Shown piece after piece: positions 17,654 through 27,084 of a DNA stretch of 64,000 nt (the first letter of the stretch is position 1; each line of letters starts with the position of its first letter). The notes below the pieces were generated by a model. That model was not told where the DNA came from, searched no databases, and worked only from the letters and a program-made list of their open reading frames with translations. Source of the DNA: Rhodopirellula europaea 6C (GTDB taxonomy: Bacteria; Planctomycetota; Planctomycetia; Pirellulales; Pirellulaceae); the NCBI RefSeq assembly GCF_000338295.1, contig NZ_ANMO01000216.1:248001-312000 (forward strand). Reading direction: 5' to 3'. A program made the translations under genes and the position numbers.

Positions 17654-17677
17654 AGCGGTGCTGAATCTCTGCCTGCA

Positions 17678-17715
17678 ATTTTACAATTTAGAATTGTCAA
17701 TTGAACTTTTTCAAT
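17678..17715 (+). repeat. 38-base AT-rich repeat, solo copy
   Basis: This stretch matches 36 of 38 bases of the reverse complement of 24328-24365. It contains the internal dyad CAATTtagAATTG and ends in AACTTTTTCAAT. It lies between the two GTAGGCCAGG elements, so two repeat families are interleaved here. Confidence 0.75.
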
Positions 17716-17739
17716 TCCCAAGTCTGAATCATGCCAAAC

Positions 17740-17862
17740 GTAGGCCAGGCCCCGCCTGGCGCGGTGAATGGCCAGCGGGGTCAGAGCTTCGAAGGCGTTG
17801 TTGCTGCCCGCCTCGCTTTGTTCCAAAGCATCGGCTGGGTGCCAGGTAATGACCTGGCCTAC
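17740..17862 (+). repeat. GTAGGCCAGG-bounded palindromic element, copy 2
   Basis: This 123-base element has the same ends as copy 1 (GTAGGCCAGG and CCTGGCCTAC) and the same CGCCTCGCTTTGTTCCAAAGC core, but carries about 40 extra bases near its left end. The pair lies in direct orientation 169 bases apart. Confidence 0.8.
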
Positions 17863-18106
17863 ATCGGTGCAAACGCATCAACATCAACTAACCTGCGCCC
17901 TCTCTCGCTCGCAAACGAGCCTCTTCATCCAGCGTCACCCTCTTTCAGTCGTTACATTCGATTCAATCCATTTTGGAAGCGAATGAATTGTTGGAAATCC
18001 GCTCCGTGGCTTTCTTCGCGGGCTAGGGTTTCAAGCAGCGTTTCGCTGTCGAATTCGGGTGACATTCAGTTCGGATGCAACGGAAACTTTCCAAAGAGGT
18101 AGCAGC

Positions 18107-19138
18107 GTGTTTTTCTTGGTTGGATTAATGATGGGAGTTGGCTTCTATGCCGCTCTCAAGGTTCTGGTCGGGTGTTTGTACACCGTGCGACCGGATCAGC
18201 GAGCGGTCGTCACGACCTTTGGGGCGGTGAAACGTCTCGGGGCGGGATCCGATGGTCAAGTTCTGTCGGATGACGAACGGGAGCGCTATGAGTACCCGCA
18301 AGTCGAAGTGATCGGTCCCGGTGGGCCGTATTTCAAGCTGCCTTGGCAACGAGTTCACAAAGTCAGCGTCGCGACTCAAACGGTCGATCTGACGTGGGAC
18401 CCATCCAAGGCTCAAAGCACGATCGAAGCGGTCACCAAAGACAACCTCACCACAGGAGTCAACGGCCAAATTCGCTACCGGATCAGTGAGAACAACCTCT
18501 ACCCGTATCTGTTTGGCGTGGAGAGCCCGCTGGAGCACGTGATGGGGTATTTTGTCTCCGTGCTGCGTGAGCGGATTGCGAACTTTGTCGATCCCAAGGG
18601 ACAAAGCTTGCTCGCCGATGCCGTCGCGGAAACCGAAGCGATCGCTGGCACAGGCGAAGGCGACATCGAATCGAAGTCGAGTGCTGTCGAGCTCTCCGAA
18701 GGTGTTTCGATCAACGATTTGCGTAAGAACTTGCCGCTGTTGAATCAGTACATGGAAGAACAGTGTCGTTCGACGACCGGCCGATATGGCATCGAGTTGG
18801 ATGCCGCGTTGATCACCGAAATTGATCCACCCGCCGAAGTCGACCGAGCCTTGTCGGCGATCAATAGCACACGCAACCAGGTCGCCGCCGACATCAGCAC
18901 CGCGCGCGCGGATTCGGAACAACAGATCACGATGAGTGCTCGTGCGGTCGAGATCGCGACGAACAACGCTCAAGCCGAAGTGGCTCCTTTGCATGAACTG
19001 GCTGGGACGTTGATCAGCATCAAGTCCGAGGGCGGATCGGATTGCTTGAAGGCTTACTTGCGGAACCTGCGAGTGCCGTTGTTCAAACGCACCGAACGTA
19101 TTTATCAAACCGAATCAAAGATTGAAGGGAAAGCATAA
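18107..19138 (+). CDS. SPFH/band-7 domain membrane protein
   Basis: The protein has 343 residues, an N-terminal membrane anchor (FFLVGLMMGVGFYAALKVLVG) and an SPFH domain: YTVRPDQRAVVTTFGAV, then GPGGPYFKLPWQRVHKVSVATQTVD and DNLTTGVNGQIRYRI. A helical C-terminal part (ARADSEQQITMSARAVEIA) resembles flotillin/HflK-type oligomerisation segments. Such proteins form large membrane rings that organise lipids or control proteases such as FtsH. Start: GTG at 18107 has AGAGGT 6 bases upstream, better than the in-frame ATG at 18059, which has none. It is followed after one base by a second SPFH-like gene. Confidence 0.85.
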   Translation: MFFLVGLMMGVGFYAALKVLVGCLYTVRPDQRAVVTTFGAVKRLGAGSDGQVLSDDERERYEYPQVEVIGPGGPYFKLPWQRVHKVSVATQTVDLTWDPSKAQSTIEAVTKDNLTTGVNGQIRYRISENNLYPYLFGVESPLEHVMGYFVSVLRERIANFVDPKGQSLLADAVAETEAIAGTGEGDIESKSSAVELSEGVSINDLRKNLPLLNQYMEEQCRSTTGRYGIELDAALITEIDPPAEVDRALSAINSTRNQVAADISTARADSEQQITMSARAVEIATNNAQAEVAPLHELAGTLISIKSEGGSDCLKAYLRNLRVPLFKRTERIYQTESKIEGKA

Positions 19139-19139
19139 G

Positions 19140-20012
19140 ATGGATGTTCTTGGTTTTGTTCCCGGCTTCGTTTTCGGGTTGATGTTGGTTCCGATCTTGC
19201 TCGGATTCGCTCGTTTCTTTGGTTTGTATTGCTGCGTCGCTGAGTGCGAGTCGCAGGTGTTCACTCTGTTCGGCAAAGTGTTGGGCGAGATCAAAACGCC
19301 CGGTTTGCAATTCCCTTTGGTTCACTTTGGTGCCAAGGCGATGTTGATTCCTTTCTTTGGAAAGAAGTACGTCGTCGACACCGCGCTGCGTCAACACTAC
19401 TTGCGCAGCCAAATGGTCAACTCGGAAGAAGGCACGCCGATGGGCGTGGGGATTTGGTACGAAATGCAGGTGCAGGATCCGATTGCGTTCCTGTTCACCA
19501 ATGCAAACCCAGACGGCTCGTTGCAAGCCAACGTGACAAGTTCGACGATCTCGACGCTGAGCAATTTGGAAATGGAAAAGATGCTCGAGGATCGGCACAG
19601 TCTTTCCCGAACTGTCCGGCAGGCGGTGTCGCCGCTGTCAGAAAAGTGGGGCTATCGGTTGGGTTCGGTCTACATTCGAAAGGTCGCCTTTACCGACCGT
19701 CATATGGTCGAGAACATCACCGAAAAGGTCGTCAAGCGATTGGTTCAGGTGACCAGTGCGATGAAGCAAGATGGTGAAAACCGTGTGGGTTTGATCAAGA
19801 GTGAGACCGCGCTGAAGGTGTCGAGTAAGATGGCCGAAGCCGCTGCGGCGCGTCCGAGCGTCGTGGGTGAAAAACTGAATGAGATCGCCAAGCGAGATCC
19901 TGAAATCCTCGAAGCGGTGCTTCAGGTGATGGAGGCTGAGAACTTGCTTGAGTCGGGTGCTTCGGTGAGTGTTTTGCCAAACTCGGCGAATGTTTTGATT
20001 CAAGCGAGCTGA
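19140..20012 (+). CDS. Second SPFH-like membrane protein
   Basis: The 290-residue protein has an N-terminal hydrophobic segment (FVPGFVFGLMLVPILLGFARFFGLY), then a diverged band-7 pattern: ECESQVFTLFGKVLGEIKTPGLQFPL and VGIWYEMQVQDPIAFLF. A long helical stretch follows (VVKRLVQVTSAMKQDGENRVGLIKSETALKV), and it ends in EAENLLESGASVSVLPNSANVLI, a flotillin/stomatin-like ending. It starts one base after the previous gene, an arrangement like HflK/HflC pairs, so the two probably form hetero-oligomers. It should reside in the cytoplasmic membrane; substrate or partner is unknown. Confidence 0.8.
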   Translation: MDVLGFVPGFVFGLMLVPILLGFARFFGLYCCVAECESQVFTLFGKVLGEIKTPGLQFPLVHFGAKAMLIPFFGKKYVVDTALRQHYLRSQMVNSEEGTPMGVGIWYEMQVQDPIAFLFTNANPDGSLQANVTSSTISTLSNLEMEKMLEDRHSLSRTVRQAVSPLSEKWGYRLGSVYIRKVAFTDRHMVENITEKVVKRLVQVTSAMKQDGENRVGLIKSETALKVSSKMAEAAAARPSVVGEKLNEIAKRDPEILEAVLQVMEAENLLESGASVSVLPNSANVLIQAS

Positions 20013-20053
20013 GCTCGTTCCTTGGCACTGCCCAACAAGTGATTTGAGAAGCG

Positions 20054-20848
20054 ATGCCGTTCACTCCGACTCATGTTGCAGCGGCAATTCCGATCGCGTG
20101 GATGGCAAAGTGGCGTCTGCCCTTTTCCGCTCTCGCGATCGGGTGCATGGTGCCCGACGCGGGCGTTTTTTTCCCGATGCTGTTTGACTACGAATCGTTT
20201 CACAGCATCCGTGGGTTGTTCATCGACTGTGTGCCAGTCGGCGTCGCTGCGTACTTTGTTTATCACTTGCTGATCAAGCAACCGGCGGTGGAGTTGCTGC
20301 CGGGGCCGTTGCGGACTCGGGTTCGACCGATCGCGGATCGCCCGGTGTCGGTCGAGTGGCAATCCATTCTGTTGGTTGCCATTTGTGTTTTGGTTGGCGC
20401 GTCGACACATGTGTTCTGGGATTCGTTCACGCATCAACATCGCTGGGGATCGATGATCGCGTTGCCGTTTTTGTCATCCGAAGCGTTCTCGTTGTCCGAT
20501 CGCAGCGTGCGATGGTACGCGGTGGCCCAGCACTTGTCGTCGCTGTTCTTGTTGCCGCCGATGGGCGTGTTCGCTCTGAGGTGGTTGTGGAAACAACCCG
20601 AAGGTAGCCCGGAGCCCAAGCGAACTCGCATCCCGGACTTGGTCACGTTGTCGGTGATGGCGGTGGCGAGCTTGATGATGTTGGTTCATGCGTCCTGGGT
20701 GTACGCCGTGCATTCTGATTACGGCGTTGCATTTGCGCTTCGTCAAAGCGTGATGATCTTTGGAGCATTGATGCTCATCGCGCTGGTGCTTTACAGTGTC
20801 GTGATGCACGCGATTTGGTCGCGTGCGGAAACTTCGTCCGATCAATAG
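20054..20848 (+). CDS. DUF4184-family membrane protein
   Basis: The 264-residue protein opens with MPFTPTHVAAAIP and shows IGCMVPDAGVFFPML, GASTHVFWDSFTHQ and several membrane segments, the hallmarks of DUF4184. The conserved His and Asp residues (T-H near the N-terminus, PD in segment 1, H-x3-D-x3-H in THVFWDSFTH) recall the metal-dependent YdjM/YfhO-like membrane hydrolases, but no activity is established. It follows the SPFH pair by 41 bases on the same strand and could share its transcript. Confidence 0.85.
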   Translation: MPFTPTHVAAAIPIAWMAKWRLPFSALAIGCMVPDAGVFFPMLFDYESFHSIRGLFIDCVPVGVAAYFVYHLLIKQPAVELLPGPLRTRVRPIADRPVSVEWQSILLVAICVLVGASTHVFWDSFTHQHRWGSMIALPFLSSEAFSLSDRSVRWYAVAQHLSSLFLLPPMGVFALRWLWKQPEGSPEPKRTRIPDLVTLSVMAVASLMMLVHASWVYAVHSDYGVAFALRQSVMIFGALMLIALVLYSVVMHAIWSRAETSSDQ

Positions 20849-20863
20849 ACGTGCGCGTCAGTG

Positions 20864-20947
20864 AACCTGTAGCACGATGGTCTCCATCGTGAACCATGGT
20901 CTGGTCTTCAGTGCTCGTCTCGGTGGGGGACCACCGAGCGACAGGTT
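20864..20947 (+). repeat. 84-base REP-like element with terminal inverted repeats and two hairpins
   Basis: AACCTGT at 20864-20870 and ACAGGTT at 20941-20947 bound two perfect 8-base hairpins: CACGATGG-TCT-CCATCGTG (20873-20891) and CTCGGTGG-GGGA-CCACCGAG (20919-20938). It fills almost the whole gap between the convergent DUF4184 and VWA genes, where a bidirectional terminator is also needed. There is no T-tract. Confidence 0.7.
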
Positions 20948-20959
20948 CTGGGCGAGTGA

Positions 20960-23547
20960 TCAGTCGTTGACGATCAATCGTTTCGCCGTTCTCGCCAGTT
21001 CCAGGAACTCGGCTCGGAGTCCGTGTTCGTCATCGCCCTTGGCATCCGTTGCGGTGGCGATCACGTCGTCCATCGTCCAGGTTCCAGCGTGGGAGCTGTT
21101 ACGAAGTTGCATCCCAAAACCGGCGACCGCGGCAGCGAATTGGAAGTCCGCGTCGGCCTTTTCAAAGGGCTCGCTCTCGTTGACCAGCGGGAAAGTGAGC
21201 TTCTCGCTGACGTCGCCTTGCGGGGGTTTGTGACGAATCTTCAACGTCAGGATTTCCTTCGTCGCAGACTCGTCGGAGTCTTCGGCCTCGGCTACTTCTT
21301 CAGCACCCGAATCAGCGTCGCCACTGGGCTGATACTTCAGCGGATCGACATCGGGGGCATGGAATCGGGGAGCTGACCCACCGGAGCGATCTCGTACAGA
21401 GCCGTCACGCGGTGGCCGGCTCCGATTTCACCAGCGTCTTTCTTGTCGTCGTTGAAGTCTTCCTTGGCCAAGATCCGGTTCTCGTACCCAATCAATCGGT
21501 AAGCCGAGACGACCGCGGGATTGAATTCGACTTGGATCTTCACGTCTTTGGCGACCGTGAACAGCGTGCCGGTCACTTGATCCGCCAATACCTTTTTCGC
21601 TTCGGAGACGGTGTCAACGAAGGCGTAGTTGCCCGCACCGGAGTTGGAGATGCGTTCCATCATCGCGTCGTTGTGATTGCCCATGCCGAATCCCAGCACG
21701 GTCAGTTCGGTGCCCGATTTGGATTGGCGAGTCGCTTCAGCCACCAGTTGATCGGTGCCCGTCATGCCGACGTTGAAGTCGCCATCGCTGCACAGGATCA
21801 CTCGGTTCACGCCGTCCTCGATGAAGTTCTCACGAGCGGTTTGGTAAGCGAGTTGCAAACCGGCACCACCGTTGGTGCTGCCACCGGCCGACAGAGCGGA
21901 CAGGGCGCGGACAATCTTCTTCTTTTGCTTGACCGGGGTCGAGTCGAGGACCAATCCGGAGGAACCTGCGTAGACCACGATCGCCACACGATCTTTGTTT
22001 TTCAGTTGGTCGAGCAGCACCTTCATGCCTTCGATGACCAACGGCAGCTTGTTCGGCCGCTTCATCGATCCGCTGGTGTCGATCAAGAACACCAAGTTGC
22101 AGCGCGGACGTTCTTTTCGGTCGATGTCTTTGGCTTGGATACCAACTCGGACCAAGCGATTGTTTTCGTTCCAAGGGCACGAGGCGACCGCCATCGCAGA
22201 GGAGAACGGAACCGGATCTTCCGCCGATGGCGGCGTGTATTGGTAGTCGAAGTAGTTGATCAGTTCTTCGATTCGAACCGAGTCGGGACGTGGCAGTTGG
22301 CCTCGTTGCAGGTAGCTGCGGACTTTCGCGTAGCTGGCGGTATCAACATCGACGGAAAACGTGCTGAGCGGATGCTCGGTCACGCGTCTGAATTTGTTTT
22401 CTTGGATCGGTTCGAATTTGTCACCGGACATCCCGGGGCCCCGGCCTTCGCCATCGGGCGTGGGTGGCAAGATGGCCAGGCGGTTTGATGTCGGTGCCAG
22501 TTCCTCGGTTTCTCCCAGCTGGCGTTCGAGAGTACGTCCCTGCGAAGCACGGAAGTAAAATTGCTGACGTCCAAGCTGTTCCGGAACGGGAGCCACTGCA
22601 AAGTCGCCTACCACTGGTTTGCCAGCGGAGGGTTCGCTGTCCGTGGACGTAGCGAGCTGGCTATCTAGTTCAAGACGAAGCATCTCGCCCGCTGGCATAC
22701 CGCCCATACCTCCGCCCATCATTCCCATCCCGTCCTTGCCCATGCCCATGTCCATTGCCGGGCCAGCCATCTCCATGTCGCCCATTCCCATCATGGAGTC
22801 CATGCCCATTTCCATCGTTGGATCCTCAGCTCGCTTGGCTCGTCTCGACCTTACGGCTCGCTCGTTCGCCGAAGAAAGCGAGGACTCGGCAATGGTTCGT
22901 GGGCTCGCATCCGATGAAGTGGCTTCGGCGGCAGGCGATATTCCTGAGACACGGTTGGCTGCCTGCAAGCCAAAGGACTCGCCCTCGGCCTTCATTTCCG
23001 TTGGCATTGATTTGGCAGCGGAACCGTCGAATGGTTGGTAAACCATCTCAACATCTTCGAGTTGCATCTCTTCATCCATCACCATCGTGTCCGAAAATTC
23101 GGGACCCGATTGATTGGTGGCGATATCGCCTGTTGATGGTTGGTGGTTGAAGGCTGTTTCTCGGGCCATTTGGACTGGCGGAATCAACAGCGAAGCAAGG
23201 ATGCCAATGACGCTGGCTGCGACTGCCCACTGAACCCATTTCGCTTGGTACCAAGCAGCACCCGCCGTCGATCCCGCGGCAGCTTTGTCGTTTTCTGATG
23301 GAGCCGTTTCGCTTTCGCGAACGATGCTTTCGACGCGGTTGGACTCCAGTGGTGGGACCGCGGCGGAGTGGAAGAATGATTCGACTTGCTCGGTGACCGC
23401 TCGAGCTTCCTCGACGGCAGTGGCGAGTTCCGGGTTGGCGTTCATCTCTTCGGTGAACTGAGCGGCTTCGTTCTCAGGAAGTTCGCCCAGGACGAATGCC
23501 GTGACGCGAGGGTCGTCCCACGGAGGGGAAGTGGATGAATTGGACAT
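20960..23547 (-). CDS. VWA/DUF3520 (YfbK-like) protein with apparent frame break near the C-terminus
   Basis: The first frame (from ATG 23547) ends at 21337; the rest is in another frame down to 20960. Adding one base to the five-G run at 21353-21357 joins ...QLPDSMPP to DVDPLKYQ and restores about 862 residues. Parts: an N-terminal region like planctomycetal anti-sigma modules (TAFVLGELPENEAAQF), a membrane anchor (about 107-123), a Met/Gly-rich linker (245-289, 17 Met), a VWF N-terminal domain (STFSVDVDTASYAKVRSYL), the VWA MIDAS site DTSGS (490-494) and DUF3520. It lies 49 bases after an ECF sigma gene. A homopolymer error is more likely than true truncation, because the second frame keeps the family ending. 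Confidence 0.85.
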
Positions 23548-23596
23548 GATCGATGATCCGATGACGGAAGAATGAATTGGAAGAACTGGTCAGGCT

Positions 23597-24178
23597 TCAG
23601 GTGACGGCCAGACCATCGCGAAGCGACTTGACGGCTTGATGAAGATGAAAGCCGACGTTGCTGACCGTCATGCCGGTGACGTCAGCGATTTCTCGGTAAC
23701 TCAGTCCAGCCTGCATTCGAAGCTGGATGACTTCGCGTTGTCGGGGCGACAGCGTTTCAATCGAAGCCGCGATTTGCTCGTGGGCCTCGTGGTCTTGGGC
23801 CACCGCGTCGGGGCGCGGGGCGGGATCGATGACGGCGACAGCGTCAGGATCCAGTCGGTCAGGGGATCGTTTGCGTTGCATGTCAATCACTCGTGAGCGG
23901 CAGACGGTGAACAGCCATGGGGCCAAGCGGTCGACCAAATCGTCCGGCCGTTTGCGACACAATTGCAAAAACGTTTCTTGCACGGCGTCTTGGGCGGCGA
24001 TGCGATCCGCCAGCATCCCGGTGGCGTAGGCCAACAAAGGACGCTGGAACTGGTCGACGACCTCGGCGATCCACTCGGTATTCCGAGTCCCAGGAGAATC
24101 TTGTCCGGACGAATCCGGTTCAGACGCACCTGGATCGACGAGGTCCTCGGCCGCGGAAGTGGAGGCCGGTTGACTCAT
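23597..24178 (-). CDS. ECF-type RNA polymerase sigma-70 factor
   Basis: The 193-residue protein has region 2 (QRPLLAYATGMLADRIAAQDAVQETFLQL, about 45-73) and region 4 (LSPRQREVIQLRMQAGLSYREIADVTGMTVSNVGFHLHQAVKSLR, given as about residues 143-187). An unconserved acidic/Ser-rich head precedes them. It lacks region 3, as ECF factors do. It directs RNA polymerase to its own regulon. The downstream gene encodes a membrane VWA protein whose cytoplasmic N-terminus could hold the sigma factor; that pairing is common in planctomycetes, the mechanism here is inference. Confidence 0.92.
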   Translation of the reverse strand: MSQPASTSAAEDLVDPGASEPDSSGQDSPGTRNTEWIAEVVDQFQRPLLAYATGMLADRIAAQDAVQETFLQLCRKRPDDLVDRLAPWLFTVCRSRVIDMQRKRSPDRLDPDAVAVIDPAPRPDAVAQDHEAHEQIAASIETLSPRQREVIQLRMQAGLSYREIADVTGMTVSNVGFHLHQAVKSLRDGLAVT

Positions 24179-24633
24179 GGCGGTTCATTGCGAGAGGAGA
24201 AAAAGGGAGACGAGTCATGTCGCCTCCGACTACTCAACGAGTGGGGGGCGGATTTCTTAGGAAGTTTGCCCAGAAAAGATTGAGGGTGTTCAGGGGATCG
24301 CCATCACTTGGTTGTCTGCCGGTGGAGATTGAAAAAGTTCAATTGACAATTTGAAATTGTAAAATCTTGGTTGGGAGGCCAAAGATTCGGCGGTTTGGCG
24401 GCCAGTTGTTGCTGCCGTGCTGATCTACCCGATGTTCGCCCAGAGGGAGTTCACTGAATTTCAAATTTGCAACTGTCAATTTAACTTTTTCAATCTTCGC
24501 CACTGCCGTGTTCCCCAGGCCCCTCAACCCTGAAAACAGCTCCTCTCGACGATTTGGCGGGTCGACTGCTATGGTGTGCGGTCTCTTTTAGCAGTCTGCA
24601 TCCCCACCCACCGGCCATTTCGCGGATTTAGTC
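24179..24633. other. Intergenic region upstream of aroF with an inverted-repeat element
   Basis: This 455-base region between divergent genes contains the MITE-like unit at 24328-24494 and no gene. The promoter of the aroF operon should lie in 24495-24633, but no clear Shine-Dalgarno precedes the GTG start. Confidence 0.5.
24328..24494. repeat. 167-base MITE-like element with ~36-base inverted ends
   Basis: The left end (24328-24365, beginning ATTGAAAAAGTTCAATTGAC) and the right end (24459-24494, finishing GTCAATTTAACTTTTTCAAT) are imperfect reverse complements. The outer 21 bases agree at 20. The left end also matches the solo copy at 17678-17715 at 36 of 38 positions. The interior has no coding sense. 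No clear target-site duplication is seen. Confidence 0.7.
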
Positions 24634-25701
24634 GTGATATTGATTCTGAAAAACGGCGTGACCGACGATCAGATCGACCATGTGATCCAAAAGGTCGAGT
24701 CGATGGGGTTCCAGACGCACCTCAGCCGCGGGACGTTTCGCACGATCATCGGCATGATTGGCGACGAGAGTCTGACCACCGAACAACAGCTCCAATCGAT
24801 CCCCGGCGTGCAACAAGTCGTTCCCGTTTTGCCACCCTACAAATTGGCCTCCCGAGAAGCTCATCCTGAATCCAGCGTCATCGACGTGTCGGGAGTGAAG
24901 ATCGGTGGAGGCAACCTGGCCATGATCGCGGGGCCATGCAGCGTCGAAGATCGCGACCGGATGATGCGGATCGGCGAGAGTGTCGTGAAATCAGGTGCCA
25001 ACCTGTTTCGCGGGGGAGCTTACAAGCCGCGGACCAGCCCCTACGCGTTTCAAGGTCTGGGCGAAGCTGGCCTGAAGATCCTGCGTGAAGTCGGCGATAC
25101 GTTTGGCGTGCCGGTTGTGACTGAGATCACGGACCCGCGAAATGTGGAGTTGGTGGCGGAGTACTCGGACATGCTGCAAGTTGGTGCTCGCAACATGCAG
25201 AATTTCGTGTTGCTGACCGAGGTCGGCAAAACCGATCGCCCTGTCCTGCTCAAACGTGGGATGGCCGCCACGATCCAAGACCTGCTGATGAGCGCCGAGT
25301 ACGTGCTCTCTCAAGGCAACCCGAACGTGGTGCTTTGCGAACGTGGTATCAAGAGCTTTGATCCGTCGACTCGCAACCTGTACGACGTCGCTGCCGTGCC
25401 AGCTGTCCAAGGTTTGACGCACTTGCCGATCATCGTCGATCCATCGCATGCGACGGGCCGGCCGGATTTGATTCCGCCATGTGCTCTGGCGGGATTGGCC
25501 GCGGGTGCGGATGGCGTGCACATCGAAGTCCATGATTGTCCCGAAGAAGCCAAGAGCGACGGGGCTCAAGCCTTGTTGCCCGAACAATACAACGAGATCG
25601 TTCAGAAGATGGCCGCGATGGCTGAACTGCTGGGTAAAACGATCTCACCTCTTCCGAATTCAACCACTAAAAACACCCCGCCAACCGAGGCCCTCGCGTG
25701 A
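24634..25701 (+). CDS. aroF: 3-deoxy-7-phosphoheptulonate (DAHP) synthase, class I-beta
   Basis: The 355-residue enzyme condenses PEP and erythrose-4-phosphate, the first step to aromatic amino acids. It has the N-terminal ferredoxin-like (ACT-like) regulatory domain (about 1-70, [18 protein letters not shown]) and the barrel with [37 protein letters not shown] and [15 protein letters not shown]. This is the Thermotoga/Bacillus-type short DAHPS. It starts with GTG at 24634, and its TGA overlaps the GTG start of tpiA (GTGA). It is first in a seven-gene operon. Feedback control by Tyr or Phe through the N-terminal domain is typical for this type. Confidence 0.95.
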   Translation: MILILKNGVTDDQIDHVIQKVESMGFQTHLSRGTFRTIIGMIGDESLTTEQQLQSIPGVQQVVPVLPPYKLASREAHPESSVIDVSGVKIGGGNLAMIAGPCSVEDRDRMMRIGESVVKSGANLFRGGAYKPRTSPYAFQGLGEAGLKILREVGDTFGVPVVTEITDPRNVELVAEYSDMLQVGARNMQNFVLLTEVGKTDRPVLLKRGMAATIQDLLMSAEYVLSQGNPNVVLCERGIKSFDPSTRNLYDVAAVPAVQGLTHLPIIVDPSHATGRPDLIPPCALAGLAAGADGVHIEVHDCPEEAKSDGAQALLPEQYNEIVQKMAAMAELLGKTISPLPNSTTKNTPPTEALA

Positions 25702-26462
25702 GTCGTCGCATTCTGATTGCTGGTAACTGGAAAATGAACATGCGTGCCGAGTCCGGCGCGTCGCTTGCCAAGGGCATTGTCGACGCAGTTGGCAAGTCGC
25801 CCGCTGTCGAAGTCGTTTTGTGTCCTCCATCGGTTTACCTGAGCGGCGTGGCAGATGCCGTCGTCGGGACTCCCGTCGAATTGGGCGCTCAGAACCTGTA
25901 CGCCGCCGAAGACGGTGCCTTCACCGGCGAAGTCAACGCGTCGATGTTGACCGATGTCGGATGCCGATTCGTGATTTTGGGTCACAGCGAACGTCGTCAA
26001 TTGATGGGCGAAACGGACGCTTGCGTCGCGAAAAAACTGCATGCCGCGTTGGCTGGAAACTTGGTCCCGATCGTTTGTGTCGGCGAAACTCTCGAACAAC
26101 GCGAAGCGGACGACACCGAATCGGTCATCGAAACGCAAATTCGCGGGTCGTTGGAAGGTTTGGACGAGGCTCGTGCGGCCAACATTGTCATCGCCTACGA
26201 GCCTGTTTGGGCGATTGGGACTGGTAAAACCGCCAGCAAAGAGCAAGCTGAAGCGGTTCACGCCTTCATTCGTGAGCTTTTGGGAAAAATGTTCTCGACC
26301 GAAGTCGCCGAACAAATCCGAATTCAGTACGGTGGCAGTGTGAAACCGGGCAACGCAGAAGAGTTGTTGTCCCAACCCAACATCGACGGGGCTCTCGTCG
26401 GCGGGGCAAGCTTGAAGGTCGATGATTTCGCTGGAATCATCAACGCGGCTCCCTCCGCCTGA
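25698..26462 (+). CDS. tpiA: Triosephosphate isomerase
   Basis: The 254-residue enzyme interconverts glyceraldehyde-3-phosphate and dihydroxyacetone phosphate. Active-site elements are all present: AGNWKMN (Lys), ILGHSERRQ (His), [15 protein letters not shown] (Glu and the flexible loop) and [10 protein letters not shown] with GGASLK for phosphate. It starts with GTG, overlapping the aroF stop by 4 bases. It is cytoplasmic and dimeric in the family. Confidence 0.97.
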   Translation: MSRRILIAGNWKMNMRAESGASLAKGIVDAVGKSPAVEVVLCPPSVYLSGVADAVVGTPVELGAQNLYAAEDGAFTGEVNASMLTDVGCRFVILGHSERRQLMGETDACVAKKLHAALAGNLVPIVCVGETLEQREADDTESVIETQIRGSLEGLDEARAANIVIAYEPVWAIGTGKTASKEQAEAVHAFIRELLGKMFSTEVAEQIRIQYGGSVKPGNAEELLSQPNIDGALVGGASLKVDDFAGIINAAPSA

Positions 26463-26514
26463 TCTGACTCCGTATTCGTTCCCACAACCTTTCCATTTCA
26501 ACGGACTGTTCGCC

Positions 26515-27084
26515 GTGAGTGTCGCTTTCGATTCTTTGCTCCAACCCGCGTCGTTGGTCAATCAACTGATTCCCGCCCTGCCCTTGGCCTCGTTCATGAG
26601 CGTCGTGTTGGGTTGGTTGATGGCGTTTTTGTCGGTGTTCTTGATCCTTCTGATCTTGATCCAACGCGGCAAAGGCGGCGGTTTGACGGGAGCCCTGGGT
26701 GGACCCGGTGGCCAGTCCGCATTTGGCAGCAAAGCGGGTGACACATTCACCGCCATCACCGTCGGAACCGCGGCCGTGTGGGCATTGGTGTGTGCATTTG
26801 CGATGTATCAATTGGGAGCTCACACTCCCGCCGTCGCCGACACCAGTGACTCGCAAATTCAAGGCGGGCCTGGCGATGACGTCGAAGACATCACCAGCGG
26901 ATTGGTTGTACCAACGGGATCTGATAGCGACGAAGTCAGCGATTTGGATGCTGCCATCGGATCGTTGGGCTCTTTGTCGTCGGGCGATTCCGATGCTGCT
27001 GACACAGCCGAAGAAACCGAAACCGAACCAGAAGCAGACGAAACTACCGAAGTTGAAACCACCTCGGATGAGGAAACTCCGTGA
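26515..27084 (+). CDS. secG: SecG, preprotein translocase subunit
   Basis: The protein has two membrane segments ([19 protein letters not shown] and [20 protein letters not shown]) around the conserved loop [26 protein letters not shown], typical of SecG. SecG joins SecYE to speed protein export. At about 189 residues it is longer than E. coli SecG (110), because of an acidic Thr/Asp/Glu-rich tail. Start choice is uncertain: GTG 26515 avoids overlap with tpiA, an ATG at 26422 overlaps tpiA by 41 bases, and an internal ATG at 26596 begins just before the first membrane segment. The stop overlaps the yicC GTG. Confidence 0.88.
   Translation: MSVAFDSLLQPASLVNQLIPALPLASFMSVVLGWLMAFLSVFLILLILIQRGKGGGLTGALGGPGGQSAFGSKAGDTFTAITVGTAAVWALVCAFAMYQLGAHTPAVADTSDSQIQGGPGDDVEDITSGLVVPTGSDSDEVSDLDAAIGSLGSLSSGDSDAADTAEETETEPEADETTEVETTSDEETP

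Larger units (their letters stand above)
17557..18106. other. Repeat-rich intergenic region after pheT
   Basis: These 550 bases contain two copies of a GTAGGCCAGG-ended element and one 38-base AT-rich repeat, annotated separately, and no convincing gene. The remainder from about 17870 shows nothing recognisable apart from the AGAGGT ribosome-binding site of the next gene at its end. Confidence 0.6.
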
